This document shows, piece by piece, positions 55,001-64,000 of a stretch of 64,000 nucleotides of DNA. The stretch is from Vibrionales bacterium SWAT-3 (lineage in GTDB: Bacteria; Pseudomonadota; Gammaproteobacteria; Enterobacterales; Vibrionaceae), in contig AAZW01000026.1 of NCBI GenBank assembly GCA_000169995.1, positions 1 through 64,000 of the forward strand. Direction: 5' to 3'. Below the pieces are notes generated by a model. That model did not search any database. It saw only the letters and a list, made by a program, of their open reading frames with translations, and was not told the DNA's origin. Each line of letters begins with the position of its first letter. The first letter of the stretch is position 1. The position numbers and the translations under genes were made by a program.

Positions 55001-55508
55001 TAAGTATCACTTTTTCTTTCTGTTAAGTTTAGTTTTTATGCTTTTTTCTTTTATTAGGCATTATACGCACCAGAATCGTCACAACTTAAGCTTTGTCTAC
55101 AACTATAAACAGTACGTTGAAAGAAAGAACGGGCTCAAACTCAAGACATTAAGCTCGACCAACTTTACTGATGAGCACTTTTCCATCATGTCTTACTCTT
55201 TTTCGAATAGCGGCGATGGGGTGTTATTTACTTCTGAAGCGCAAGTGGTCGAGAGGCACAAAAATGTTTTCGAGTACTGTTTATATGATTCTGAGGTAGA
55301 GGACTTTACCGAACATAAAACCGACCCTCATTTTGAAGAGCTGTTTTTCACGGCATCTGACATCGTAATGAAAACGCGAACCCGAGATGTGAGTCGTAGT
55401 GCCGTGAATTACTTTAGCCAACACATCGTACTTATCAAAGGGGGAATATTTGAGTTCCCAACGTTGGTATCGCGTTCTCGCAGTCAACAATACGTGCCAA
55501 TAACCTGA
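54966..55508 (+). CDS. Putative ToxS/VtrC-like partner protein, second pair
   Basis: The 180-residue protein has one N-terminal membrane helix (about 15-31, HFFFLLSLVFMLFSFI) and a C-terminal domain expected in the periplasm. No family motif was recognised. It begins inside the ToxR-like gene, so both are translated together. The same gene order and topology are seen at 10221-11473, which supports a regulator/partner pair. The last 20 residues are rich in Arg and Ser and not obviously folded. Confidence 0.55.
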   Translation: MKKLKISLKNFNKYHFFFLLSLVFMLFSFIRHYTHQNRHNLSFVYNYKQYVERKNGLKLKTLSSTNFTDEHFSIMSYSFSNSGDGVLFTSEAQVVERHKNVFEYCLYDSEVEDFTEHKTDPHFEELFFTASDIVMKTRTRDVSRSAVNYFSQHIVLIKGGIFEFPTLVSRSRSQQYVPIT

Positions 55509-55691
55509 TGAAACAATAGCTGCCCGTTAATGCCTGTAATCAAAGCACGAGTAAAACAGTAAATGTCCAAGATGTGCTGTTTCGTATCAACCCCCTCACT
55601 TACCACGTAATACGCGATTAAGCTCTGCCAACGACTATTCACCAATCCTACATCACCTTGTTGAGCTTTTTAGTGTCATACCTTAGTCTAA

Positions 55692-55765
55692 ATTGTCGAC
55701 AATCCTCTTGATTGTCGACAATTTAATCGTGTATTTTATATTCATGTTATGAAATTGTTGACAAT
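55692..55765. promoter_or_regulatory. Three palindromic operators upstream of the propionate regulator
   Basis: ATTGTCGACAAT occurs at 55692-55703 and 55711-55722, and a near copy ATTGTTGACAAT at 55754-55765. Spacings between centres are 19 and 43 bp, near two and four helical turns. TTGTCNACAA-like palindromes are typical binding sites of FadR/FCD-type GntR regulators, and the downstream gene encodes one. These are therefore likely autoregulatory sites that could also control prpB onwards. The remainder of 55509-55799 has no gene. Confidence 0.8.
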
Positions 55766-55799
55766 TAACGTGCGGCAATCAGAAGTGAGCAGCGTGAAT

Positions 55800-56518
55800 A
55801 TGAATACTGCGATAAAAGATCTCACCTTAAGTACAAATACGAAAATTCGTGTGAGCGATAAAGAAAACACTAAGTCAGAAAACCTAACGGAATACCTCGT
55901 TGAGGCGATTGTTAACGGTGAATTGCCTCCGGGCAGTAAGATCTCGGAGCCTGAGTTGGCTAAACGCTTTGAAGTAAGCAGAGGTCCATTACGTGAAGCA
56001 ATAATGCGTGTTGAAGGACTTGGCCTGATCGAACGCATTCCTCATGTCGGAGCTCGAGTGATTACCTTTTCTGCTGACAAGCTACTTGAGCTTTACGCAG
56101 TTCGAGAGCTCTAGAAGGCATGGCTGCAAGGCTAGCAGCAAGACATATCACACAAGAAGAGCTTATTGGGCTTGAAGGATTATTGTCGACACATTCAAAA
56201 CATATCGATGAAGTAGAGGGTTCTTCCTACTTTCATCAACACGGCGATTTCGATTTCCATTATCGAATCATAAAAGCCAGCCGCAACAGCAAACTTATTT
56301 CTCTACTGTGTGATGAGCTTTACCACTTGTTACGCATGTATCGCTATCAATCACCTAGAGCGCAGTCTCGACCAAAAGAGGCGCTTGATGAACATAAATA
56401 TATCCTACAAGCAATCCGTAACCGTGATGAAGAGCTAGCAGAAATGCTGATGCGTCGACACATATCCGGTAGTCGTCTGCTTATCGAACAACAAATTCAA
56501 TCTCAAGACATGGATTAA
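55800..56518 (+). pseudogene. GntR (FCD) family regulator of the propionate operon, frameshifted
   Basis: The N-terminal frame gives a winged-helix GntR domain (TEYLVEAIVNGELPPGSKISEPELAKRFEVSRGPLREAIMR, residues about 28-70) and ends at VREL followed by a stop at 56112-56114. The next frame, starting at 56120, continues with MAARLAARHITQEEL and the FCD ligand domain to a natural end. Inserting one G to give GAGGCTCTAGAAGGC restores VREALEGMAARLA, the normal family sequence, and a 239-residue protein. One base is therefore missing near 56107-56111. The start at 55800 is preferred over 55749, which overlaps the third operator. Confidence 0.9.
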
Positions 56519-56555
56519 AACACTTACAAATAAACATTTAACAGGGAGCGTCATT

Positions 56556-57452
56556 ATGAAGTTATCAGCAGGAGCGAAGTTCCGCCAAGCTGTGCAAGAC
56601 AATGATCCATTGCAGATCGTCGGTACGGTGAATCCGTATTGCGCAATGATGGCAAAGAACTTGGGTCATCAGGCTATCTACTTGTCTGGTGGAGGTATCG
56701 CCAATGCGTCTTACGGTTTACCTGATCTGGGTATTACCACATTGAACGATGTGTTGGTGGATGTGGAACGTATTACCAACGCGTGTGATTTACCTTTGCT
56801 GGTGGATATCGATACGGGATTTGGTGGAGCGTTCAATATCGCACGAACTATTCGAGCGATGGAAAAAGCGGGCGCTGCTGCTATTCATATGGAAGATCAA
56901 GTGGCACAGAAACGCTGTGGTCATCGACCAAACAAAGCGATTGTTAGCCAACAGGAAATGGTCGATCGAGTAAAAGCGGCAACCGATGCAAGAACTGATG
57001 AGAGCTTTGTGATCATGGCTCGAACTGATGCTCTGGCCGTAGAAGGTATAGACAGTGCGATTGAACGCGCGATTGCGTGTGTTGAAGCGGGTGCGGACAT
57101 GATTTTCCCTGAAGCGATGAATCAGCTCGACCAATACGTGAAGTTCTCGGCGGCGCTCAAATCAGCAACAGGTAAGCATGTGCCAATCTTGGCCAACATC
57201 ACCGAATTTGGACAAACACCACTCTACAACTGCAAAGAGCTGGCGGAATCTCATGTCGACATGGTGCTTTATCCACTCAGTGCATTCCGCGCGATGAACA
57301 AAGCGGCAGAGAACGTTTATAAGCATTTGCTAGTTGAAGGTAATCAGGAAGCACTGTTGGATTCTATGCAAACTCGTAAAGAGCTCTATGAACACCTGAA
57401 TTACCACGACTACGAGAACAAGCTGGATCAATTGTTTTCGAGTGAAGAATAA
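56556..57452 (+). CDS. prpB: 2-methylisocitrate lyase
   Basis: The 298-residue enzyme splits 2-methylisocitrate into pyruvate and succinate, the last step of the methylcitrate cycle. Conserved parts are [21 protein letters not shown] near residue 48, the metal-binding [13 protein letters not shown] near 85 and the catalytic loop QKRCGH (Cys near 121). An AGGGAG ribosome site precedes the ATG. It lies 37 bp after the regulator gene. Confidence 0.96.
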   Translation: MKLSAGAKFRQAVQDNDPLQIVGTVNPYCAMMAKNLGHQAIYLSGGGIANASYGLPDLGITTLNDVLVDVERITNACDLPLLVDIDTGFGGAFNIARTIRAMEKAGAAAIHMEDQVAQKRCGHRPNKAIVSQQEMVDRVKAATDARTDESFVIMARTDALAVEGIDSAIERAIACVEAGADMIFPEAMNQLDQYVKFSAALKSATGKHVPILANITEFGQTPLYNCKELAESHVDMVLYPLSAFRAMNKAAENVYKHLLVEGNQEALLDSMQTRKELYEHLNYHDYENKLDQLFSSEE

Positions 57453-57611
57453 AACCAGTTTCAAATATTAAAACATCAACTTAATCTAATAACGTGAATG
57501 GTTAGTCAGCCACATCGGGTCCGTGAAACCGAGTGAGATAGTTGCGGTCACTGAATATAAATAGTCAGCATCAAAGAGTGCAGGGCGGCTAACCCAGAAA
57601 AGGAGTTCATC

Positions 57612-58802
57612 ATGTCTGTATCTTTGAGTGATAAAGCAACTGTCGATAATGCTTCTGCAGTACAACAACAAGCAAACGCAGCACCAGCGATTGGTGGTGC
57701 CGGTCTTCGAGGGCAAAGCGCGGGGTCGACGGCGCTATGTACGGTTGGCAAATCAGGAACGGGTTTAACTTATCGTGGCTATGACATAACCGACCTTGCG
57801 AATCATGCTCAATTTGAAGAAGTAGCACACCTACTACTAAGAGGTCATTTACCTAGTGAAAAAGAGTTAGATGACTACAAAACATTGTTGATAGGTTTAC
57901 GTGGCTTGCCTCAACCGTTGAAAGCAGCTTTAGAGCTTATTCCTGCTGACGCTCACCCTATGGATGTAATGAGAACAGGCTGCTCAATGTTGGGTAACTT
58001 AGAGCAAGAATCTGACTTTTCGGAGCAACTATCAGCAACAGAGCGTATGTTTGCGCTTTTCCCTGCCATTATCTGCTATTGGTATCGCTTCAGTCACGAT
58101 GGTGTGCGTATTGATACACAGGACCAAAGCGAAGCATGCTTGGGTGGTTACTTCTTGAAGATGCTAACGGACAAAGTGCCGAGTGAACTGCATAAGAAGG
58201 TGATGCACTGTTCGCTAACGCTTTATGCAGAGCATGAGTTTAATGCCTCTACTTTTGCGGCTCGGGTTTGTGCATCAACACTGTCGGATATCCACTCTTG
58301 TGTTACAGCTGCGATAGGTACACTCAGAGGTCCACTGCATGGTGGCGCGAATGAAGCGGCAATGGAAATGATCCAAGATTGGAGAACCGCCGATGAAGCA
58401 GAAGCCAATATCATGCAGATGCTTGCTAATAAAGACAAAATCATGGGCTTCGGTCATGCCATTTATCGTGAGAGTGACCCACGCAACGCGCTAATCAAAC
58501 GCTGGTCAAAAGAGCTTTCTCAAGAAGTGGGAGACGAGCAGCTTTACGCGGTATCTGAGCGCGTTGAAGCGGTTATGAAACGTGAGAAAGGCTTGTTCTG
58601 TAATGCGGATTTCTTCCATGCTTCTGCCTATCACTTCATGGATATCCCTACCAAATTGTTTACACCTATCTTTGTGATGAGTCGCCTTACCGGCTGGGCG
58701 GCGCATGTGTTCGAGCAAAGAGAAAACAACCGCATCATTCGTCCAAGTGCAGACTACACCGGGCCGGAGCATCAAGACTGGCTACCTATTCATTTACGTT
58801 AA
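57612..58802 (+). CDS. prpC: 2-methylcitrate synthase
   Basis: The 396-residue enzyme condenses propionyl-CoA with oxaloacetate. Citrate-synthase family residues are visible: GGANEAAMEMI near residue 245 (active-site His in PLHGGANE), GFGHAIYRESDPRN near 278 (second His) and the Asp in CNADFFHASAYHFMDIP near 340. The extended N-terminus of about 30 residues is common in Vibrio PrpC. An AAAAGGAG ribosome site lies 7 bp upstream. Confidence 0.95.
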   Translation: MSVSLSDKATVDNASAVQQQANAAPAIGGAGLRGQSAGSTALCTVGKSGTGLTYRGYDITDLANHAQFEEVAHLLLRGHLPSEKELDDYKTLLIGLRGLPQPLKAALELIPADAHPMDVMRTGCSMLGNLEQESDFSEQLSATERMFALFPAIICYWYRFSHDGVRIDTQDQSEACLGGYFLKMLTDKVPSELHKKVMHCSLTLYAEHEFNASTFAARVCASTLSDIHSCVTAAIGTLRGPLHGGANEAAMEMIQDWRTADEAEANIMQMLANKDKIMGFGHAIYRESDPRNALIKRWSKELSQEVGDEQLYAVSERVEAVMKREKGLFCNADFFHASAYHFMDIPTKLFTPIFVMSRLTGWAAHVFEQRENNRIIRPSADYTGPEHQDWLPIHLR

Positions 58803-58880
58803 TCCTTTTGTCTCAAGGCGACTCATATATCGAGTTGTCCTTGAGAGCCAATGAATAGAATTTTAGATAATGGTGGATGT

Positions 58881-61535
58881 ATGTCTGATGTAAAAATTGA
58901 GAAAAACCAGAGCCTTGATCAAAATATAGGCGTTGAAAATAGCCAATACAGAAAGGTTCTGCCCGGAACTGGCTTAGAATATTTCGATGCCCGTGAAGCG
59001 GTAGACGCGATATCTCCGAGCAGCTATAAAACCTTGCCATATACGTCGAGAGTATTGGCAGAGCAATTGGTAAGGCGCTGTGATCCAGCTGTTCTTGAAG
59101 ATAGCTTAAAACAGATCATAGAACGTAAGAGCGACTTAGACTTTCCTTGGTATCCAGCGCGTGTCGTGTGTCATGACATTCTGGGCCAAACCGCTTTAGT
59201 AGATTTAGCGGGCTTAAGAGATGCGATTGCTGACCAAGGTGGGGACCCAGCCAAAGTAAACCCAGTGGTCGAAACTCAACTGATTGTGGACCACTCTTTA
59301 GCCGTGGAACATGCCGGGTTTGATAGCGAAGCGTTTGATAAAAACCGCGCAATTGAAGAGCGTCGCAACGAAGACCGTTTTCATTTTATTGAATGGTGTA
59401 AAACGGCGTTTAAAAACGTCAGTGTGATTCCTGCGGGCAACGGAATTATGCATCAGATTAACTTGGAGAAAATGTCTCCGGTCATTCAATCTAAAGCAGG
59501 TATAGCGTTCCCAGATACTTGTGTTGGCACCGATAGCCATACACCTCATGTTGATGCGCTGGGCGTTATTGCAATTGGTGTCGGTGGATTGGAAGCCGAG
59601 ACAGTGATGCTCGGTCGCCCTTCGATGATGCGTTTGCCAGATATTGTGGGCGTAAAACTGACTGGTCAGCGACAAGAAGGCATTACAGCAACCGATATTG
59701 TGCTCGCAATTACTGAGTTTCTTCGCAATGAGAGAGTGGTCTCAAGCTACTTAGAATTCTTCGGTGAGGGCGCGCGTGCACTGACCATTGGTGATCGTGC
59801 GACGATCTCAAACATGACGCCTGAATACGGTGCGACGGCAGGCATGTTCTACATTGATGAGCAGACCATTCAATACCTCAAGCTGACAGGTCGAGCTCCT
59901 GAACAGGTTGAGTTAGTCGAGCTTTACGCTAAGCAAACCGGACTGTGGGCGGATGATCTCGATTCGGCTCAATATGAGCGTGTACTCGAATTTGATTTAT
60001 CGAAAGTTGAGCGAAACCTTGCAGGACCTTCGAACCCTCATCGCCGCTTACCAACCAGTAAACTTGCCCAGCAAGGTATCAGTCAAGTTTCTTGGAAAGC
60101 GCAACATGCAGAACAATACAGCGAAGAGCAAATGCCGGATGGCGCGGTAATTATCGCCGCGATTACCTCTTGCACCAATACCAGTAACCCAAGAAACGTG
60201 GTAGCGGCGGGATTAGTAGCTAAAAAAGCCAATCAACTTGGTCTGGTTCGTAAGCCATGGGTGAAAACGTCATTTGCTCCGGGGTCTAAGGTTGCCAAGC
60301 TTTATCTAGAGTCAGCAGGTTTGCTTCCAGAACTGGAACAGTTGGGTTTCGGGATTGTCGGTTATGCATGTACGACTTGCAACGGCATGAGCGGGGCACT
60401 GGATCCTCAAATTCAACAAGAGATCATTGAGCGCGACCTCTATTCCACTGCGGTGTTATCAGGAAATCGAAACTTTGATGGTCGAATCCATCCTTATGCA
60501 AAACAAGCCTTTCTAGCTTCACCGCCATTGGTGGTTGCTTATGCCTTAGCGGGTACGATTCGCTTTGATATCGAGAAAGACAGCTTAGGCACTGACAACA
60601 ATGGTAAACCAATCTATTTAAGTGACTTGTGGCCGAGTGATGCGGAGATCGATGCGGTTGTCGGTGAGCATGTTAAGCCTCAGCAATTCCAAAAAATCTA
60701 CGTGAAAATGTTCCAGCCGGATGGGGAACAGGTAACGACTGAACCGCTTTATGACTGGCGACCTAAGAGCACTTATATTCGTAGACCGCCTTATTGGGAA
60801 GGTGCGCTCGCAGGTGAACGAAGCCTGTCTGGTATGAGACCTCTAGCAATTTTAGGTGACAATATCACCACCGATCATCTGTCACCATCAAATGCGATTC
60901 TTGCATCAAGTGCGGCAGGTGAGTATCTCGCCAAAATGGAGGTTCCAGAAGAAGACTTTAACTCTTACGCGACGCATCGTGGCGATCATTTAACCGCGCA
61001 ACGAGCAACATTCGCCAACCCAAAACTGTTTAACGAAATGGTGAAGGACGCTGGAGAAGTCGTGCAAGGTTCACTAGCTCGAGTTGAGCCCGATGGGCAA
61101 GTTACCCGAATGTGGGAAGCGATAGAAACCTACATGAACCGTAAACAACCTTTGATTGTTGTTGCAGGCGCAGACTATGGACAAGGTTCATCACGCGACT
61201 GGGCGGCTAAAGGCGTGCGATTAGCGGGTGTTGAAGTGATCGTCGCTGAAGGCTTTGAGCGAATCCACAGAACCAATTTAGTGGGTATGGGCGTCTTACC
61301 TCTGCAATTCAAAGAGGGGACGGACCGCAACACCTTACAACTTGATGGTACTGAGCTTTACGATGTGTATGGCGAAATCCAAGCGGGTTCAGATTTGGCG
61401 TTGGTCATCACTCGTAAAGATGGTCAAAAGCTCGATGTCCCAGTGACTTGTAGATTGGATACGGCAGACGAAGTAAGTGTGTATAGCGCTGGTGGCGTAT
61501 TACAACGTTTTGCCAAAGACTTTCTCGCCCAATAG
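58881..61535 (+). CDS. acnD: Fe/S-dependent 2-methylisocitrate dehydratase AcnD
   Basis: This aconitase-type enzyme of about 884 residues dehydrates 2-methylcitrate to 2-methylaconitate. The three iron-sulfur cysteines lie in ITSCTNTSNPRN (about 429) and ACTTCNG (about 495 and 498). The C-terminal swivel domain shows GADYGQGSSRDWAAKG near residue 770. In combination with PrpF it replaces PrpD. An ATG at 58851 would add 10 residues; 58881 is chosen because GGTGG precedes it at better spacing, but either is possible. Confidence 0.95.
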   Translation: MSDVKIEKNQSLDQNIGVENSQYRKVLPGTGLEYFDAREAVDAISPSSYKTLPYTSRVLAEQLVRRCDPAVLEDSLKQIIERKSDLDFPWYPARVVCHDILGQTALVDLAGLRDAIADQGGDPAKVNPVVETQLIVDHSLAVEHAGFDSEAFDKNRAIEERRNEDRFHFIEWCKTAFKNVSVIPAGNGIMHQINLEKMSPVIQSKAGIAFPDTCVGTDSHTPHVDALGVIAIGVGGLEAETVMLGRPSMMRLPDIVGVKLTGQRQEGITATDIVLAITEFLRNERVVSSYLEFFGEGARALTIGDRATISNMTPEYGATAGMFYIDEQTIQYLKLTGRAPEQVELVELYAKQTGLWADDLDSAQYERVLEFDLSKVERNLAGPSNPHRRLPTSKLAQQGISQVSWKAQHAEQYSEEQMPDGAVIIAAITSCTNTSNPRNVVAAGLVAKKANQLGLVRKPWVKTSFAPGSKVAKLYLESAGLLPELEQLGFGIVGYACTTCNGMSGALDPQIQQEIIERDLYSTAVLSGNRNFDGRIHPYAKQAFLASPPLVVAYALAGTIRFDIEKDSLGTDNNGKPIYLSDLWPSDAEIDAVVGEHVKPQQFQKIYVKMFQPDGEQVTTEPLYDWRPKSTYIRRPPYWEGALAGERSLSGMRPLAILGDNITTDHLSPSNAILASSAAGEYLAKMEVPEEDFNSYATHRGDHLTAQRATFANPKLFNEMVKDAGEVVQGSLARVEPDGQVTRMWEAIETYMNRKQPLIVVAGADYGQGSSRDWAAKGVRLAGVEVIVAEGFERIHRTNLVGMGVLPLQFKEGTDRNTLQLDGTELYDVYGEIQAGSDLALVITRKDGQKLDVPVTCRLDTADEVSVYSAGGVLQRFAKDFLAQ

Positions 61536-61544
61536 GAGCCTGTG

Positions 61545-62717
61545 ATGAACATTAAACAGATAAAAGCCACGGCAACCTATATGCGCGGAGGGACCAGTAA
61601 AGGTGTTTTCTTCTGCTTGAATGACCTACCAGAAGCGGCGCAAGTTGCGGGAAAAGCGAGAGACGAATTTCTTCTGCGTGTGATTGGCAGCCCAGATCCT
61701 TATGGTAAGCAAATTGATGGTATGGGAGGCGCGACCTCCAGTACCAGTAAGACTGTCATCGTGTCGAAGAGTGGTAAGGTTGACCATGATGTTGATTATC
61801 TTTTCGGGCAGGTAGCCATCGATAAGCCATTTGTCGATTGGAGCGGAAACTGCGGTAACTTGTCTGCGGCAATTGGGCCATTTGCTATCCACAGTGGTTT
61901 GGTCGATTCAAGTCGTATCCCAGAAAATGGTGTGGTCGAAGTGCGAGTATGGCAAGTGAACATAGAGAAGACCATCATTGTTCATGTGCCCATCGTGGAT
62001 GGAGAAGTCCAAGAGTTGGGAGATTTTGAGCTCGACGGTGTCACTTTCCCAGCCGCTGAAATTCAGGTCGATTTTCTAGATCCAGCTGACGCGAGTGGAT
62101 CGATGTTTCCGACAGGGAATGTTGTCGATTTTTTAGATGTTCCGGAGTTAGGTTGTATTAAAGCGACTTATATTAATGCAGGAATTCCAACCATTTTTGT
62201 TGATGCTGAATCGGTCGGATATCTAGGCACAGAGCTTCAATCAGATATCAACAGTGATCCAAAAGCCCTAGAAGTGTTTGAGTCTATCCGAGCGCATGGT
62301 GCAGTTGCGATGGGGCTTATTGATTCGTTAGAACAAGCGGAATCACGCCAGCACACCCCAAAGGTTGCCTTTGTGGCCAAGCCTCAAGCGTATCAAGCTT
62401 CAAGCGGTAAGGCTGTTTCTGTGGATGATACTGACTTGCTGGTCCGTGCTTTGTCTATGGGGCAATTGCATCATGCCATGATGGGCACAGCTGCGGTTGC
62501 GATTGCTTCAGCGGCGAGTGTTCCGGGTACGCTTGTGAATTTAGCGGCGGGAGGAGGCTCTCGTGACTTTGTGACTTTTGGGCACCCATCAGGAACATTG
62601 AAGGTAGGTGCTAAAGCGCTAGAGATAGAAAGTGGATGGAAAATTGAGAGGGCGATTATGAGTCGTAGTGCCCGAGTGATCATGGAAGGTGCCATTCGTG
62701 TGCCTTTTTCTAGATAA
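61545..62717 (+). CDS. prpF: 2-methylaconitate cis-trans isomerase PrpF
   Basis: The 390-residue enzyme isomerises the AcnD product so that the cycle can continue. The N-terminal YMRGGTSKGVFF (about 11-22) and GGATSSTSKTVIV (about 62-74) are family landmarks, as is SGNCGNLSAAIGPFAI near residue 105, with the active-site Cys. The ATG at 61545 is preferred over GTG 61542 because GGAG lies 6 bases before it. It follows acnD by 9 bp. Confidence 0.96.
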   Translation: MNIKQIKATATYMRGGTSKGVFFCLNDLPEAAQVAGKARDEFLLRVIGSPDPYGKQIDGMGGATSSTSKTVIVSKSGKVDHDVDYLFGQVAIDKPFVDWSGNCGNLSAAIGPFAIHSGLVDSSRIPENGVVEVRVWQVNIEKTIIVHVPIVDGEVQELGDFELDGVTFPAAEIQVDFLDPADASGSMFPTGNVVDFLDVPELGCIKATYINAGIPTIFVDAESVGYLGTELQSDINSDPKALEVFESIRAHGAVAMGLIDSLEQAESRQHTPKVAFVAKPQAYQASSGKAVSVDDTDLLVRALSMGQLHHAMMGTAAVAIASAASVPGTLVNLAAGGGSRDFVTFGHPSGTLKVGAKALEIESGWKIERAIMSRSARVIMEGAIRVPFSR

Positions 62718-62833
62718 AGCGATTGTCGTGTTCGGTTAAATGTTCCGAAAACAACGCTGAGAAAAGAGTGCAACCAAGCGCTACTGCTAAAGGCTAGGCG
62801 CTTGGAAAATGGATGAATCATGGAGGAGGCACT

Positions 62834-64000
62834 ATGTCTGCTACAAATCGAATGACTAGAAAAACGGATTACATTACCGAGTATCAATGGGCGAGGGAAG
62901 ATCCAAATTCGTTCTGGGAAACACAATCACAAGCCATTGATTGGTATGAGTCTCCAAAAACAATATTACAAGCTGACGATAATGGTATTGAGCGTTGGTT
63001 TCCTGATGGGGTGATAAATACTTGCTGGTTGGCTTTGGATTATCATTGTGAAAATGGGCGAGGTGACAATACCGCGCTGATTTACGACTCTCCGGTTACC
63101 GGATCTCAATCCTCGTACACTTACAATCAATTGTGTAACCAAGTGGCTAAAGTCGCTGGTATGTTAGCCACGCAAGGCGTTACCAAAGGCGATCGTGTGG
63201 TGATCTACATGCCAATGATTCCTGAAGCGGCAATGGCAATGTTGGCTTGTGCTCGACTGGGAGCGGTTCACTCGGTTGTGTTTGGCGGATTCGCTCCTCA
63301 TGAGCTTGCCGTTCGAATTGAGGATGCCGAGCCGAAGGTGTTGATTACTGCATCTTGTGGTGTTGAGATTAACAAGGTGCTGCCATATAAACCGATGGTC
63401 GATCGCGCAATCATGGACAGCCGCTGGAAGCCTGAAAAAGTGGTGGTATTCCAAAGAGAGCAGTCACTAGCCGAATTGAACAACGAACGCGATGTACTTT
63501 GGCAACAAGCCGTTGAGGATGCCTTGCCACATGTGTGCGTGCCTGTTCTAGCAACAGACCCACTATATATCCTGTATACCTCTGGCACGACAGGCAAACC
63601 AAAAGGGGTTGTACGTGATAATGGTGGTCATGCGGTTGCGTTGAAATACTCGATGAGCACTATCTACGATATGCCGCAAGATGGTGTGTTTTGGGCAGCT
63701 TCTGATGTCGGTTGGGTCGTTGGGCATTCCTATATTGTGTATGCGCCATTGATTCATGGTTGTACGACCATTTTGTTTGAAGGTAAGCCAGTACGAACGC
63801 CAGATCCCGGCGCATTTTGGCGCGTTTGTGAAGAATACAAAGTCGATGTATTGTTTTCTGCGCCAACCGCATTTCGAGCGATAAAGAAAGAAGATCCCGC
63901 AGGCGAGTTACTTAGCAAGTATGACTTATCATCACTCAAGTCGATTTTCATGGCAGGAGAGCGTTTAGACCCACCAACGTTGGACTGGGTTGAATCTCAG
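62834..64000 (+). CDS. prpE: Propionyl-CoA synthetase PrpE, truncated by the window end
   Basis: The first 389 codons are present and open to the last base. The protein belongs to the acyl-CoA synthetase/AMP-binding family, which activates propionate with ATP and CoA. The N-terminal ACAS-type region (WFPDGVINTCWLALDYH), the AMP-binding loop YTSGTTGKPKG near residue 245 and ASDVGWVVGHSYIVYAPL are clear. A GGAGGAGG ribosome site lies 5 bp before the ATG. The last quarter, including the C-terminal lysine domain, lies outside the window. Confidence 0.94.
   Translation, partial: MSATNRMTRKTDYITEYQWAREDPNSFWETQSQAIDWYESPKTILQADDNGIERWFPDGVINTCWLALDYHCENGRGDNTALIYDSPVTGSQSSYTYNQLCNQVAKVAGMLATQGVTKGDRVVIYMPMIPEAAMAMLACARLGAVHSVVFGGFAPHELAVRIEDAEPKVLITASCGVEINKVLPYKPMVDRAIMDSRWKPEKVVVFQREQSLAELNNERDVLWQQAVEDALPHVCVPVLATDPLYILYTSGTTGKPKGVVRDNGGHAVALKYSMSTIYDMPQDGVFWAASDVGWVVGHSYIVYAPLIHGCTTILFEGKPVRTPDPGAFWRVCEEYKVDVLFSAPTAFRAIKKEDPAGELLSKYDLSSLKSIFMAGERLDPPTLDWVESQ

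Noticed and set aside
56120..56518. Separate small FCD-domain gene starting at its own ATG
   Set aside because: The ATG falls inside the conserved REALEGMAARLA helix of the family; a frameshift in one gene explains both frames.
1..64000. tRNA, rRNA or CRISPR arrays
   Set aside because: No cloverleaf-like GTTCRA-containing segments with matching arms, rRNA signatures or regularly spaced direct repeats were noticed; a tRNAscan or Infernal run would be needed to exclude them formally.

Overview
The window looks like a chromosomal segment of a marine Vibrio, most likely of the Splendidus clade. This is inferred from the close resemblance of the proteins to Vibrio families, a VC1422-type tandem glycine riboswitch, an aerolysin-like toxin gene, ToxR-type membrane regulators, integron cassettes and about 43-45% GC. 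No rRNA or tRNA gene was recognised. No database search was run, so all family names come from motifs and remembered homologues.

Layout. 1-4090: short stretch of integron gene cassettes (methyltransferase, membrane lipoprotein, SUKH-like protein) with recognisable attC sites; an IS1111-type element sits exactly in one cassette junction. 4228-6774: M32 carboxypeptidase and LysE-type exporter. 6793-11473: ISAs1 element, frameshifted aerolysin gene, and a ToxR-like/ToxS-like membrane regulator pair. 11750-16812: two sodium:amino-acid symporters, one under a tandem glycine riboswitch, with small membrane and coiled-coil genes between them. 17298-22106: four-gene efflux operon (outer membrane factor, membrane fusion protein, two ABC-2 permeases) without an ATPase. 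22298-23602: IS256-family element. 24495-26912: DcuS/CitA-like kinase with an internal amber codon, and its response regulator. 27355-31048: zwf-pgl-gnd, the oxidative pentose phosphate pathway. 31190-31457: MITE-like repeat. 31459-34748: HD-GYP protein, VF530-like DNA-binding protein, small membrane protein, TauE/SafE permease. 34946-38190: tctCBA tripartite tricarboxylate transporter. 38482-43232: large hybrid kinase and REC-HD-GYP response regulator.

43494-52620: half of a type VI secretion cluster, all on the minus strand: a truncated substrate-binding gene, a second substrate-binding protein, FHA protein, a separate FHA C-terminal module, TssJ, TssK, TssL-SPOR, TssM and a PpkA-like kinase. 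No sheath, Hcp, VgrG, baseplate or ClpV gene is present. The cluster ends abruptly at a second ISAs1 copy (52621-53854) that lacks a target duplication and has gene fragments on both sides, which suggests an IS-mediated deletion. 54221-55508: a second ToxR-like/partner pair. 55692-64000: the 2-methylcitrate (propionate) operon prpB-prpC-acnD-prpF-prpE, preceded by a frameshifted GntR regulator and three palindromic operators; prpE runs off the window.

Three genes (aerolysin, kinase, GntR regulator) are each broken by one small lesion. Two lesions are loss of one G from a G run, so both real gene decay and assembly error must be considered. The most interesting leads are the attC-targeting IS1111-type element with a candidate guide RNA, the truncated type VI cluster with its split FHA protein and periplasmic binding proteins, and the two ToxR-type pairs.
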